Shown here: one piece after another, positions 1-4,990 of the stretch
How the letters are laid out: every line of letters starts with the position of its first letter
How positions within the stretch are numbered: position 1 is the first letter of the stretch
Source of the DNA: Methanobrevibacter sp.
GTDB lineage: Archaea; Methanobacteriota; Methanobacteria; Methanobacteriales; Methanobacteriaceae
Assembly (NCBI GenBank): GCA_031261945.1
Contig: JAISIQ010000118.1
Location: forward strand, 1-5,039
Direction of reading: 5' to 3'
Length of the DNA: 5,039 bases
The notes under the pieces: generated by a model
What the model was told of the DNA's origin: nothing
Databases searched by the model: none
The model's input: only the letters and a program-made list of their open reading frames with translations
Made by a program: the position numbers and the translations under genes

Positions 1-449
1 GGAAATTGAATTTCAGTTAATAATTCTTCTTCAGGAACTTCATGGGGGCTGTTGAAGTAAACTTCTTTTGGAGATCCAATTATATCATAGTTATTTTTGA
101 TAGAAAATTCAACCATTTCTTTATATGCTTTGGATAATCCTTTATAAGATCCTTTGTGAGTTGTAGCTATTACTCTATGTTCTAATAATTCAACTACTTT
201 AATTTCATCTTTATCTTCTAAATCTGTATCTTTAGCCACTGGAAATCCCATATCATAAATCATTTCTTCAGGAGCTACTTTTTCAGGACTTGTATAATAT
301 ATTGCAAATGGGGGTCCTGTTAATTCTATTTCATTAATTTCTGCCCATGTTGTAAGTTTACTAAGAAGAATTCCCATATCTTCTACTGAACCTTTATAAT
401 TGATAATAGCTAATCTTTCTTCTTCTATAATTTTATCTTCAATTTTCAT
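1..449 (-). CDS. GyrI-like small-molecule-binding domain protein (3' end cut by window edge)
   Basis: The ATG is at 449-447 on the minus strand. It is preceded by GAAGTGAT (460-453), a near match to the archaeal Shine-Dalgarno AGGAGGTGAT. The frame stays open for 149 complete codons to the window edge. The product starts MKIEDKIIEEERLAIINYKG and has two repeats typical of the GyrI-like/AraC effector-binding fold: YKG at 18-20 with PPFAIYY at 46-52, then HKGSYKGLSKAY near 98-109. The last visible residues, EVYFNSPHEVPEEELLTEIQ (129-148) followed by FP, match the usual family C terminus, so only a few residues should be missing. There is no DNA-binding domain, so this is a stand-alone effector-binding protein. 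Such domains bind small hydrophobic or cationic ligands; the ligand here is unknown. It lies 108 bp downstream of moeA on the same strand and may be co-transcribed. A direct link to molybdopterin synthesis is not shown. Confidence 0.85.
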   Translation of the reverse strand, partial: MKIEDKIIEEERLAIINYKGSVEDMGILLSKLTTWAEINEIELTGPPFAIYYTSPEKVAPEEMIYDMGFPVAKDTDLEDKDEIKVVELLEHRVIATTHKGSYKGLSKAYKEMVEFSIKNNYDIIGSPKEVYFNSPHEVPEEELLTEIQF

Positions 450-452
450 TTA

Positions 453-460
453 ATCACTTC
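453..460 (-). promoter_or_regulatory. Shine-Dalgarno site of the GyrI-like gene
   Basis: On the minus strand this reads GAAGTGAT, ending 3 bases before the ATG at 449-447. It matches most of the archaeal anti-SD complement AGGAGGTGAT. It supports the ATG chosen for a gene whose end lies outside the window. Confidence 0.55.
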
Positions 461-473
461 TTTTTTCTTTAAT

Positions 474-545
474 TTATTCTTCTATTTATTATTCTATTTA
501 TTTCTCTAGTTATTATTCTATTTAGTTCTGATTTACTTTTTTCTA
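474..545. repeat. Degenerate 12-bp tandem repeat in the moeA / GyrI-like spacer
   Basis: The spacer can be cut into successive 12-mers starting at 474, 486, 498, 510, 522 and 534. The first four are TTATTCTTCTAT, TTATTATTCTAT, TTATTTCTCTAG and TTATTATTCTAT; the last two are decayed. A perfect 15-bp match (TTATTATTCTATTTA) joins 486-500 and 510-524. In the mRNA sense of the flanking genes the tract is A/G-rich, so it does not form a U-rich terminator. This favours read-through from moeA into the downstream gene. Confidence 0.6.
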
Positions 546-557
546 TTTTTTATTTAA

Positions 558-1781
558 TTATTTAAATAATCTTATTTCTACTTCTTCGCCTTCATCTACT
601 AATTCTACCATTTTTGGAATTTTAATATATCCATCAGCATCTGCTAATGAAGTAATAGCTCCTGAATCTTTCATTATGGGATATGCTAATCCTTCTTTTA
701 TTTGAACTAAACTATATTGCATTCTACCTTTAGGAGTATGGATTCTTTTAGTTAAAATAGCTTTAGTTATTTTATTTTCTTCAATTTCATTTAAACCAGC
801 TAATTTTCTAATATTTGGAACTATAAATACATAAAAAATAATAAGTGCCGAAACTGGATTTCCAGGTAAACCAATAACTAATTTATTATTTACTATTCCT
901 ACAATAGTTGGTTTTCCAGGTTTAACAGAGATTCCATGAATGATTACTTCTCCAATTTCATCTAAAACATGGCGTAACACATCTCCAACTCCTGCAGAAG
1001 TTCCACCAGAACAAATAACAATATCAGAATCTTCTAAAGATTCTTCTATTTTATCTTTTAATTGATCATAATCATCTTTAACTATTCCTTTTATTTCTGC
1101 GTCTCCGCCATTATCTATTATTCCTGTTTGTATAGAATAGCTATTTGTGTCATATATTTTTCCATATTCTAATGAATTTACACTAGTTATTAACTCATTT
1201 CCTGTGGATATAATAGCTATTTTTGGTTTTTTGTAAGTTTCAATTTCTTTTATTCCTTGAGCAGCTAATACTCCAATTTTATCAGAACTTAAAATTGTTT
1301 TTTCTTTTAAAAGCAATTTATCTTTAGCTATATCTGAGCCTTTAATAGCTAAATCTTGTCTTGGAGCTACACTTTTTAAAATAAATATATCATTGTCTTC
1401 TCTTTCACTAAATTCAACCATAGCTATTGCATCAGCACCTTTTGGAATTGGGGCTCCAGTGCTTATTTCTATGCATTCACCATGTTCTATTGTTTTTTCA
1501 CTGAAAGAACCAGCTTCAATACTATCAATACATTTTAGCTCTTTTGGATTTTCATCATCTGCTCCAAATGTATCTTCGGCCTTAACTGCAAATCCATCCA
1601 TTAATGAACGGTTAAACGGAGGTAAATCAATAGAACTAATAATATCTTTAAATATCACACGATTATAGCTATTTTCAATATCTATTTTCTCTGATTTTGG
1701 AGCATAATATTGATTAAATAGCTTTTTAATAATTTTTTTTGCTTCATCAACCTCTTTTATATTTAAAAATTCAGTTCCCAT
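558..1781 (-). CDS. moeA: Molybdopterin molybdenumtransferase MoeA (Mo/W insertase)
   Basis: This 407-residue protein, a usual length for MoeA, inserts molybdate or tungstate into adenylylated molybdopterin in the cytoplasm. In methanogens the cofactor serves formylmethanofuran dehydrogenase and, where present, formate dehydrogenase. The N-terminal MoeA domains span about 5-175 and include LPPFNRSLMDGFAV at 53-66, whose Asp62 aligns with the functional Asp of the MDGYA motif, and STGAPIPKGADA at 107-118. The molybdopterin-binding domain spans about 185-325, with STGNEL (192-197), SGGTSAGVGD (258-267), KPGKP (287-291) and GLPGNPVSA (304-312). A C-terminal domain follows at about 335-405, with SGAITSLADADGYI at 373-386. 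The ATG at 1781-1779 is supported by GAGGA six bases upstream. Archaea often carry two MoeA paralogues, one perhaps for each metal; the sequence alone does not tell which this is. It is divergent from aIF1A. Confidence 0.96.
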   Translation of the reverse strand: MGTEFLNIKEVDEAKKIIKKLFNQYYAPKSEKIDIENSYNRVIFKDIISSIDLPPFNRSLMDGFAVKAEDTFGADDENPKELKCIDSIEAGSFSEKTIEHGECIEISTGAPIPKGADAIAMVEFSEREDNDIFILKSVAPRQDLAIKGSDIAKDKLLLKEKTILSSDKIGVLAAQGIKEIETYKKPKIAIISTGNELITSVNSLEYGKIYDTNSYSIQTGIIDNGGDAEIKGIVKDDYDQLKDKIEESLEDSDIVICSGGTSAGVGDVLRHVLDEIGEVIIHGISVKPGKPTIVGIVNNKLVIGLPGNPVSALIIFYVFIVPNIRKLAGLNEIEENKITKAILTKRIHTPKGRMQYSLVQIKEGLAYPIMKDSGAITSLADADGYIKIPKMVELVDEGEEVEIRLFK

Positions 1782-1787
1782 TTACTT

Positions 1788-1792
1788 TCCTC
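1788..1792 (-). promoter_or_regulatory. Shine-Dalgarno site of moeA
   Basis: On the minus strand this reads GAGGA, with a six-base gap to the ATG at 1781-1779. It fixes the moeA start. Confidence 0.7.
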
Positions 1793-1815
1793 ATATTTTT
1801 TTGCACTGTTTATAA

Positions 1816-1831
1816 CTATTTATATAAAAAG
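1816..1831 (-). promoter_or_regulatory. Probable TATA-box promoter of moeA
   Basis: Read on the minus strand, the segment is CTTTTTATATAAATAG. It contains TTTATATAAA (1828-1819), an excellent archaeal TATA box. Transcription would be expected about 25 bases downstream, near 1799-1804, giving a leader of about 20 bases that already contains the Shine-Dalgarno site. The start site is inferred from usual archaeal spacing. Confidence 0.5.
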
Positions 1832-1934
1832 AAATATATTTTATAATATTATATTAAATTAATTATAAAATTAATTATAATTGCATTTAGTTATTATTTT
1901 AGTGTATTATTTTATTATTATTTTATATATTAAT

Positions 1935-1964
1935 ATAATTTTAAATAGTAATATTTTAAATAGT
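1935..1964. repeat. Two tandem 15-bp units ending ATTTTAAATAGT
   Basis: The units ATAATTTTAAATAGT (1935-1949) and AATATTTTAAATAGT (1950-1964) are adjacent and differ at two positions. The following GAT continues the match with the start of a decayed third unit. Confidence 0.55.
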
Positions 1965-2062
1965 GATTTGATATTTCAAATTATAATTTTTAATATTTAT
2001 TATAATAATATTTATTATATTTTTAATTTATTAATTTAATAATCATTATTAATACTATTATT

Positions 2063-2092
2063 AATACTAATAACTAAAATACTAATAACTAA
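2063..2092. repeat. Perfect tandem duplication of a 15-bp unit
   Basis: AATACTAATAACTAA occurs at 2063-2077 and again, without mismatch, at 2078-2092. The copies abut. It lies in the A-rich middle of the divergent spacer. Confidence 0.75.
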
Positions 2093-2172
2093 TAATACCA
2101 ATATTAATAATAAAAATATTAATAAAAATAATAAAAAAATAAAAATAATAATAGTAATAATAAATAATAGTA

Positions 2173-2220
2173 ATATTTAGATTTATATTCACATTTAGAT
2201 TTACATTTACATTCACATTT
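2173..2220 (+). repeat. Eight hexamer repeats (A-N-A-T-T-Y) ending just before the aIF1A ribosome binding site
   Basis: Successive hexamers from 2173 are ATATTT, AGATTT, ATATTC, ACATTT, AGATTT, ACATTT, ACATTC and ACATTT. The run stops exactly where ATGAGGAGGAG begins. It contains the only good TATA-like sequence near aIF1A, so the repeat appears to form the core promoter and the 5' leader of the gene. Confidence 0.65.
2182..2189 (+). promoter_or_regulatory. Candidate TATA box of aIF1A
   Basis: TTTATATT lies about 50 bases upstream of the TTG start. A start site about 25 bases downstream, near 2209-2215, would leave a leader of roughly 25 bases carrying the GGAGG at 2225-2229. Because the whole region is AT-rich, the assignment rests mainly on spacing. 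Confidence 0.35.
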
Positions 2221-2224
2221 ATGA

Positions 2225-2229
2225 GGAGG
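2225..2229 (+). promoter_or_regulatory. Shine-Dalgarno site of aIF1A, supporting a TTG start
   Basis: GGAGG, within GAGGAGGAG at 2223-2231, sits seven bases before TTG 2237-2239. It is the strongest ribosome binding site in the window and makes the TTG start convincing. The ATG at 2221 is out of frame and overlaps this site. Confidence 0.75.
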
Positions 2230-2236
2230 AGAGTTT

Positions 2237-2536
2237 TTGGCAAGAGAGGAACCAACACAAGAATTTAAAAGAGTAAGAACACCAAGAAGGGGAGAAATAC
2301 CTGGATTAGTTGAACAAATTATGGGTCATGGAAAATTAAAAGTAAGATGCTCTGATGGACATATTAGAATGACTCGTATTCCTGGAAAAATGAAAAAAAG
2401 AATTTGGATTAGGGAAGGGGATGTAGTCTTAGTTAAACCATGGGATTTCCAATCTGATGAGAAAGCGGATGTTATTTGGAGATATACAAGAACAGAATCC
2501 AATTGGCTTGAAAGAAAAGGCTATTTAAAAATGTAA
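2237..2536 (+). CDS. eif1A: Translation initiation factor aIF1A
   Basis: This 99-residue protein is the archaeal homologue of eIF1A, a small OB-fold (S1-like) factor that binds the decoding A site of the small ribosomal subunit and helps position initiator tRNA and mRNA. A basic N-terminal tail (KRVRTPRRGEIPG, 11-23) leads into the OB core (about 22-83), with VRCSDGHIRMTRIPGKMKKR at 36-55, IREGDVVLVKPWDFQ at 58-72 and WRYTR at 81-85. The C terminus, WLERKGYL, is typical. Length is normal for the archaeal family. The start is TTG, backed by GGAGG seven bases upstream and by the family-typical N terminus. It is the first gene of the plus-strand group and is followed after 140 bp by rio1. Almost no alternative identity is plausible. 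Confidence 0.96.
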   Translation: MAREEPTQEFKRVRTPRRGEIPGLVEQIMGHGKLKVRCSDGHIRMTRIPGKMKKRIWIREGDVVLVKPWDFQSDEKADVIWRYTRTESNWLERKGYLKM

Positions 2537-2551
2537 TGTATTATTAATACA
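2537..2551. repeat. 15-bp perfect palindrome directly after the aIF1A stop codon
   Basis: TGTATTA (2537-2543), one central T, then TAATACA (2545-2551) form perfect 7-base arms starting on the base after TAA. In RNA it could fold as a 5-bp stem with a 5-base loop, too weak for a convincing terminator. It could also be a protein-binding site. No U-tract follows. Confidence 0.45.
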
Positions 2552-2597
2552 AAATATAATTTATTAACTTATTATTTATTAATTTAATAATTTACTA

Positions 2598-2653
2598 ATT
2601 AATTTATTAAGTCATTAAGCCATTAAGTCATTAATTTATTAATCTATTAATTA
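2598..2653. repeat. Seven-copy 8-bp tandem repeat before rio1
   Basis: Successive 8-mers are ATTAATTT, ATTAAGTC, ATTAAGCC, ATTAAGTC, ATTAATTT, ATTAATCT and ATTAATTA. All share ATTAA. Two decayed units precede them from 2582. The array fills the spacer and ends about 23 bases before the rio1 ATG, leaving no ribosome-binding motif before the upstream in-frame TTG at 2659. Confidence 0.75.
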
Positions 2654-2676
2654 TAATATTGTTCTACAGAGTTGTT

Positions 2677-3486
2677 ATGGATCCTAAAATAGCTAAAGCT
2701 GACGAAGATTTACAAAAGCTTATTTCTAAAAAGAGATTAAAGAGTATTGAAGATAGAAGAGTAAGTAGTGAGATATTTGATAAACAAACTCTTGAAACTC
2801 TTTATAAATTAGCTAATCAAAATTATTTAGCTATTTTAAATGGAGCTATTAGTACAGGAAAAGAAGCTAATGTATTAAAAGGTCTTAAAGATGATAAAAT
2901 AGCTGATTCTTATGTTGCTGTTAAAATTTACAGAATAGCTACTTCTGATTTTAAAAAAATGCAATATTATATTGAAGGAGATCCAAGATTTAAAATTAAA
3001 TTAAATAATAAAAGGCAACTTATTACTGCATGGACTAGTAAGGAATTTAGAAATTTAACAAGGGCTTATGATGCAAAAATTAGTGTTCCAGAACCAATAA
3101 TAGCTATGAACAATGTATTACTTTTAGAATTCATTGGTGATGAGATTGGTAATCCTGCACAAACTGTAAGAAACCAAAATCCTTTAGATCCTGATGATTT
3201 TTTGGATAAACTTCTTATTGAACTGAATAAATTTATTAATAAGGCTAATTTAGTTCATGGGGATTTATCCACATTCAATATCTTAAATAAAGATGAATAT
3301 CCTGTTATCATTGATGTTTCACAGTCTGTTGTTAAAGATCATCCAATAGCTAATGATTTACTTGTCAGGGATTTAAATACTATTCATAATGAATTCAAAA
3401 AATTAGGAGCATCTATAACTCTTGATGAAATTAAAAATAAATTAAATTTAGATTTAGATTTAAATAAAGATATTTATTTAAATTAG
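2677..3486 (+). CDS. rio1: RIO-type serine/threonine kinase/ATPase Rio1
   Basis: This 269-residue protein is an atypical kinase that acts mainly as an ATPase in late small-subunit (pre-30S/40S) maturation. It has the Rio1 signature STGKEANV (59-66, nucleotide-binding loop), VAVKIYR with Lys83, the flexible-loop region SDFKKMQYYIEGDPRFK (90-106), WTSKEFRNLTRA (119-130), the hinge-region VLLLEFIG (147-154), the catalytic loop LVHGDLSTFN (192-201) with Asp196, and the metal-binding IIDVSQSV (211-218) with Asp213. DHPIANDLLVRDLNTI follows at 221-236. All key residues are present, and STGKEAN points to Rio1, not Rio2. I chose ATG 2677, which has a weak AGAG five bases upstream (2668-2671). An in-frame TTG at 2659 would add six residues but follows repeat DNA without a ribosome binding site. 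Ile before GCT-coded Ala is always ATA here. The stop TAG starts a 14-bp tandem duplication. Confidence 0.94.
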   Translation: MDPKIAKADEDLQKLISKKRLKSIEDRRVSSEIFDKQTLETLYKLANQNYLAILNGAISTGKEANVLKGLKDDKIADSYVAVKIYRIATSDFKKMQYYIEGDPRFKIKLNNKRQLITAWTSKEFRNLTRAYDAKISVPEPIIAMNNVLLLEFIGDEIGNPAQTVRNQNPLDPDDFLDKLLIELNKFINKANLVHGDLSTFNILNKDEYPVIIDVSQSVVKDHPIANDLLVRDLNTIHNEFKKLGASITLDEIKNKLNLDLDLNKDIYLN

Positions 3487-3511
3487 TTAGTATTATTTAG
3501 TTAGTATTATT
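3484..3511. repeat. Perfect 14-bp tandem duplication starting at the rio1 stop codon
   Basis: TAGTTAGTATTATT occupies 3484-3497 and is repeated exactly at 3498-3511. The first three bases of copy one are the rio1 stop codon, so the duplication also copied the stop. Confidence 0.75.
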
Positions 3512-3520
3512 ATGTTTAGT

Positions 3521-3546
3521 ATATTATCAATTTGTATTGATAGTAT
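3521..3546 (+). other. 11-bp RNA hairpin downstream of rio1
   Basis: ATATTATCAAT (3521-3531), a TTGT loop, and ATTGATAGTAT (3536-3546) form an 11-bp stem in RNA with one G-U pair. It is the longest perfect stem I found in the window. It lies 35 bases after the rio1 stop. The following sequence is T-rich but interrupted, so it could be a 3' end, a processing or stabilising element, or simply a chance fold of AT-rich DNA. The G-U pair makes the fold more stable on the plus (gene-sense) strand reading given here. Confidence 0.4.
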
Positions 3547-3580
3547 TATTTGAATTATTATTATTATCATCATCGCTGTT

Positions 3581-3604
3581 ATTAATATTAATATTAATAT
3601 TAAT
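3581..3604. repeat. (ATTAAT)4 array
   Basis: Four perfect copies of ATTAAT. The unit is its own reverse complement, so the whole array is a palindrome and can extrude or fold in either strand. Confidence 0.75.
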
Positions 3605-3648
3605 ATTATTGCTATTGTTACCTATTACTTATGTCGTTGTTATTATTA

Positions 3649-3696
3649 TCATTATTATTGTCATTATTGTCATTATTGTCATTATTGTCATTGTTG
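3649..3696. repeat. 9-bp tandem repeat TCATTATTG
   Basis: Three perfect copies stand at 3661-3669, 3670-3678 and 3679-3687. A 12-base variant (TCATTATTATTG, 3649-3660) precedes them and TCATTGTTG (3688-3696) follows, with further GTT-rich decayed units beyond. Confidence 0.75.
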
Positions 3697-3746
3697 TTAC
3701 TATTGTTGTTAGTGTTATTTGATTTAAAGAATTATGTGTTAATTAT

Positions 3747-3752
3747 GAGGTG
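3747..3752 (+). promoter_or_regulatory. Shine-Dalgarno site of the KH-domain gene, supporting a TTG start
   Basis: GAGGTG lies five bases before TTG 3758-3760 and is a perfect partial match to the archaeal anti-SD complement. It decides the non-ATG start. Confidence 0.75.
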
Positions 3753-3757
3753 TATAA

Positions 3758-4360
3758 TTGCAAAATACAGAATATCTTAAAGTTCCAAGAGACAGAATAG
3801 GGGCTTTAATCGGAACTAATGGGGAAACTAAAGAAAAAATTGAAAATTTAACTAAAACTCACTTAGATATTGATGGAGAAGAAGGAGTAGTGGCTATTTC
3901 AGATACTGAAGCTATGGAAGATCCATTAGGGGTTTGGAAAACTAATTATATTATCAAAGCTATTGCAAGAGGATTTAATCCCGAAATAGCTATTAAACTT
4001 AATGAAGATGATGTTTATTTAGAAATAATCAAATTAACCCTTTATGTTGGAAAATCTAAAAAAGCATTATCTAGACAAAAAGGAAGAATCATAGGTCAAG
4101 AAGGTAAAACACGAGAATTAATCATTAGTATGGCTGATGTTGATATGGCTATTTATGGAAAAACTGTTTCACTAATAGGAGAACTTGAAAATGTCATGGT
4201 TGCAAAAGAAGCAGTTGAAATGATTTTAAATGGAGCAAGACATAAATCTGTTTATAGCTTTTTAGAAAGCAAACAACATGATAGAAAAGTTAAAGAATTT
4301 AAATCTATTGTAGGATTAGGAGATGAAGATAAAATAGAATTTAGAGACGATTTAGATTAA
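3758..4360 (+). CDS. Dim2/Pno1-like protein with two KH domains (rRNA-processing factor)
   Basis: This 200-residue protein belongs to the archaeal KH-domain family related to eukaryotic Pno1/Dim2 and Krr1, which bind the 3' region of small-subunit rRNA during maturation. The first KH domain spans about 4-72, with [17 protein letters not shown] at 13-29 (GxxG loop GTNG, 19-22). [10 protein letters not shown] at 70-79 is typical of the family. The second KH domain spans about 92-158, with [15 protein letters not shown] at 108-122 (loop GQEG, 113-116). [15 protein letters not shown] (156-170) is the conserved C-terminal element, and an acidic tail follows. The TTG start is supported by GAGGTG five bases upstream; there is no in-frame ATG near it. 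It is the third gene of the aIF1A-rio1 group. The family assignment is secure; the exact role in this organism is inferred. Confidence 0.92.
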   Translation: MQNTEYLKVPRDRIGALIGTNGETKEKIENLTKTHLDIDGEEGVVAISDTEAMEDPLGVWKTNYIIKAIARGFNPEIAIKLNEDDVYLEIIKLTLYVGKSKKALSRQKGRIIGQEGKTRELIISMADVDMAIYGKTVSLIGELENVMVAKEAVEMILNGARHKSVYSFLESKQHDRKVKEFKSIVGLGDEDKIEFRDDLD

Positions 4361-4409
4361 TCGTTTATTTTATTTATATTTTTTATATTTTATTTTTCAC
4401 TTCTTTTTT
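4345..4409 (+). terminator. Probable terminator: hairpin over the KH-gene stop codon plus U-rich tract
   Basis: AGACGATT (4345-4352) can pair with AATCGTTT (4359-4366) around a six-base loop, 8 bp including one G-U pair. The stop codon TAA (4358-4360) is partly in the 3' arm. A T-rich stretch follows to about 4409. Archaeal RNA polymerase terminates at U-tracts even without strong hairpins, so the tract alone is a good candidate for the end of this transcript. Confidence 0.5.
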
Positions 4410-4413
4410 TATC

Positions 4414-4471
4414 CTTTACCCTTTTTACCTTTTACCCTTTATCATTTATTCTTTATCATTTATCTTTTATC
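4414..4471. repeat. 7-bp tandem repeat NTTTAYC, about eight copies
   Basis: Units from 4414 are CTTTACC, CTTTTTACC (two extra T), TTTTACC, CTTTATC, ATTTATT, CTTTATC, ATTTATC and TTTTATC. A 13-bp match (CTTTATCATTTAT) links 4437-4449 and 4451-4463. The plus strand is a nearly pure pyrimidine/A tract with no G from 4364 to 4495, so transcripts of this part would be U/C-rich and unstructured. Confidence 0.7.
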
Positions 4472-4592
4472 TTTATTTTTTTATTCTTTTTATTTTGTTT
4501 TTAATAAACATAATTAATAATAAATATAATTCTAATCCTAATTCTAAATATGATCTAATAATTAATAACAATGATTATAATAAAAAATCATA

Positions 4593-4628
4593 TTAATACT
4601 TTTTATATTTATTTTAATACTTTTTATA
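4593..4628. repeat. Direct repeat TTAATACTTTTTATA, two copies 21 bp apart
   Basis: The 15-mer is perfect at 4593-4607 and 4614-4628. The 21-bp offset is about two turns of B-DNA, which would put both copies on the same helix face. On the minus strand each copy reads TATAAAAAGTATTAA. Confidence 0.65.
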
Positions 4629-4679
4629 CAATTTTTTCTTTTATTAATCTTGATATTTATTTTCAAATGCTCTTTTGTT

Positions 4680-4795
4680 AAGTATATATAAAACAGTTTT
4701 ATTATATGTTAAATAGAGGGAAATTATAAAAATTTTCAATAAATATTGCAAAAATGTTATATATTAAGTAGTAGATATATATGGCAGTATATAAA
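4680..4795 (+). promoter_or_regulatory. Candidate TATA elements for a gene beyond the right edge
   Basis: Two good TATA-like sequences stand out here: AAGTATATATAAAAC (4680-4694) and GTATATAAAT (4787-4796). Neither is followed at a suitable distance by a convincing start codon with a ribosome binding site in the window. Both are weak calls in such AT-rich DNA. Confidence 0.25.
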
Positions 4796-4834
4796 TTTCA
4801 ATTGTTGCATGATATATGGATATATTGTATGACA

Positions 4835-4858
4835 TTTTTGTTATATTTTTTGTTATAT
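4835..4858. repeat. Perfect 12-bp tandem duplication
   Basis: TTTTTGTTATAT occurs at 4835-4846 and again at 4847-4858 with no mismatch. Confidence 0.7.
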
Positions 4859-4874
4859 TAATTAATTTGAGGAT

Positions 4875-4923
4875 AATATTATAGTTGATTATTATAATAT
4901 TTCTGAAATTATATATTTTCAGA
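4875..4923. repeat. Two abutting inverted repeats
   Basis: The first has 9-base perfect arms AATATTATA (4875-4883) and TATAATATT (4893-4901) around a 9-base loop. The second begins on the next base: TCTGAAA (4902-4908) and TTTCAGA (4917-4923) around an 8-base loop. GAGGA at 4869-4873 lies just before the pair. They could be operator sites or a structured leader of a gene beyond the window. Confidence 0.5.
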
Positions 4924-4990
4924 TAATTATATAAGTTTTATAAATAATTTTTATAAACATTTATAAATAATAAATATATAATTGATATAT

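Larger units (their letters stand above)
1782..2236. other. Divergent moeA / aIF1A intergenic region
   Basis: These 455 bases hold no supportable gene. The moeA end carries a TATA box and Shine-Dalgarno site; the aIF1A end carries a TATA-like element inside a hexamer repeat and a strong Shine-Dalgarno site. The middle is almost pure A/T with several short tandem duplications: a near-perfect 15-bp pair at 1935-1964 and a perfect one at 2063-2092. From 2100 to 2189 the plus strand has no C and only three G (2154, 2170, 2180), so this part is strongly A-rich. A 13-bp repeat AATAATAGTAATA occurs at 2147-2159 and 2163-2175. Confidence 0.7.
3487..3757. other. rio1 / KH-gene spacer made of simple repeats
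   Basis: These 271 bases hold no gene. In order they contain the 14-bp duplication, the 11-bp hairpin, ATT-rich triplets, a perfect ATTAAT array (3581-3604), a TCATTATTG array (from about 3649) and GTTGTTACT-like decayed units to about 3716. The long open frame at 3537-3722 is an artefact of repeat periods that are multiples of three. The last 35 bases are the leader of the KH gene with its GAGGTG. Confidence 0.75.

Noticed and set aside
1393..1668. A 91-codon plus-strand open frame
   Set aside because: It lies wholly antisense to well-conserved MoeA motifs and has no recognisable family feature.
2221..2268. ATG 2221 opening a 15-codon frame over the aIF1A start
   Set aside because: The ATG overlaps the aIF1A Shine-Dalgarno region and has none of its own; the frame ends after a few codons inside aIF1A.
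2659..2676. An in-frame TTG giving rio1 six more residues
   Set aside because: It follows the 8-bp repeat array with no ribosome binding site. ATG 2677 has at least an AGAG at suitable distance.
3537..3722. A 61-codon plus-strand open frame coding only hydrophobic residues
   Set aside because: It is a translation of the ATTAAT and TCATTATTG arrays, whose periods are multiples of three and lack stops. It has no ribosome binding site and no plausible protein composition.
4746..4861. Two overlapping tiny frames: TTG 4746 (28 codons) and ATG 4781 (26 codons, hydrophobic end)
   Set aside because: Neither has a Shine-Dalgarno site at suitable distance, and frames of this length are expected by chance. 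Conservation in relatives would be needed to revive either.
4809..4906. Possible C/D-box guide RNA (ATGATAT and CTGA)
   Set aside because: The C-box match is poor, the distance is larger than usual, and no D'/C' boxes are visible.
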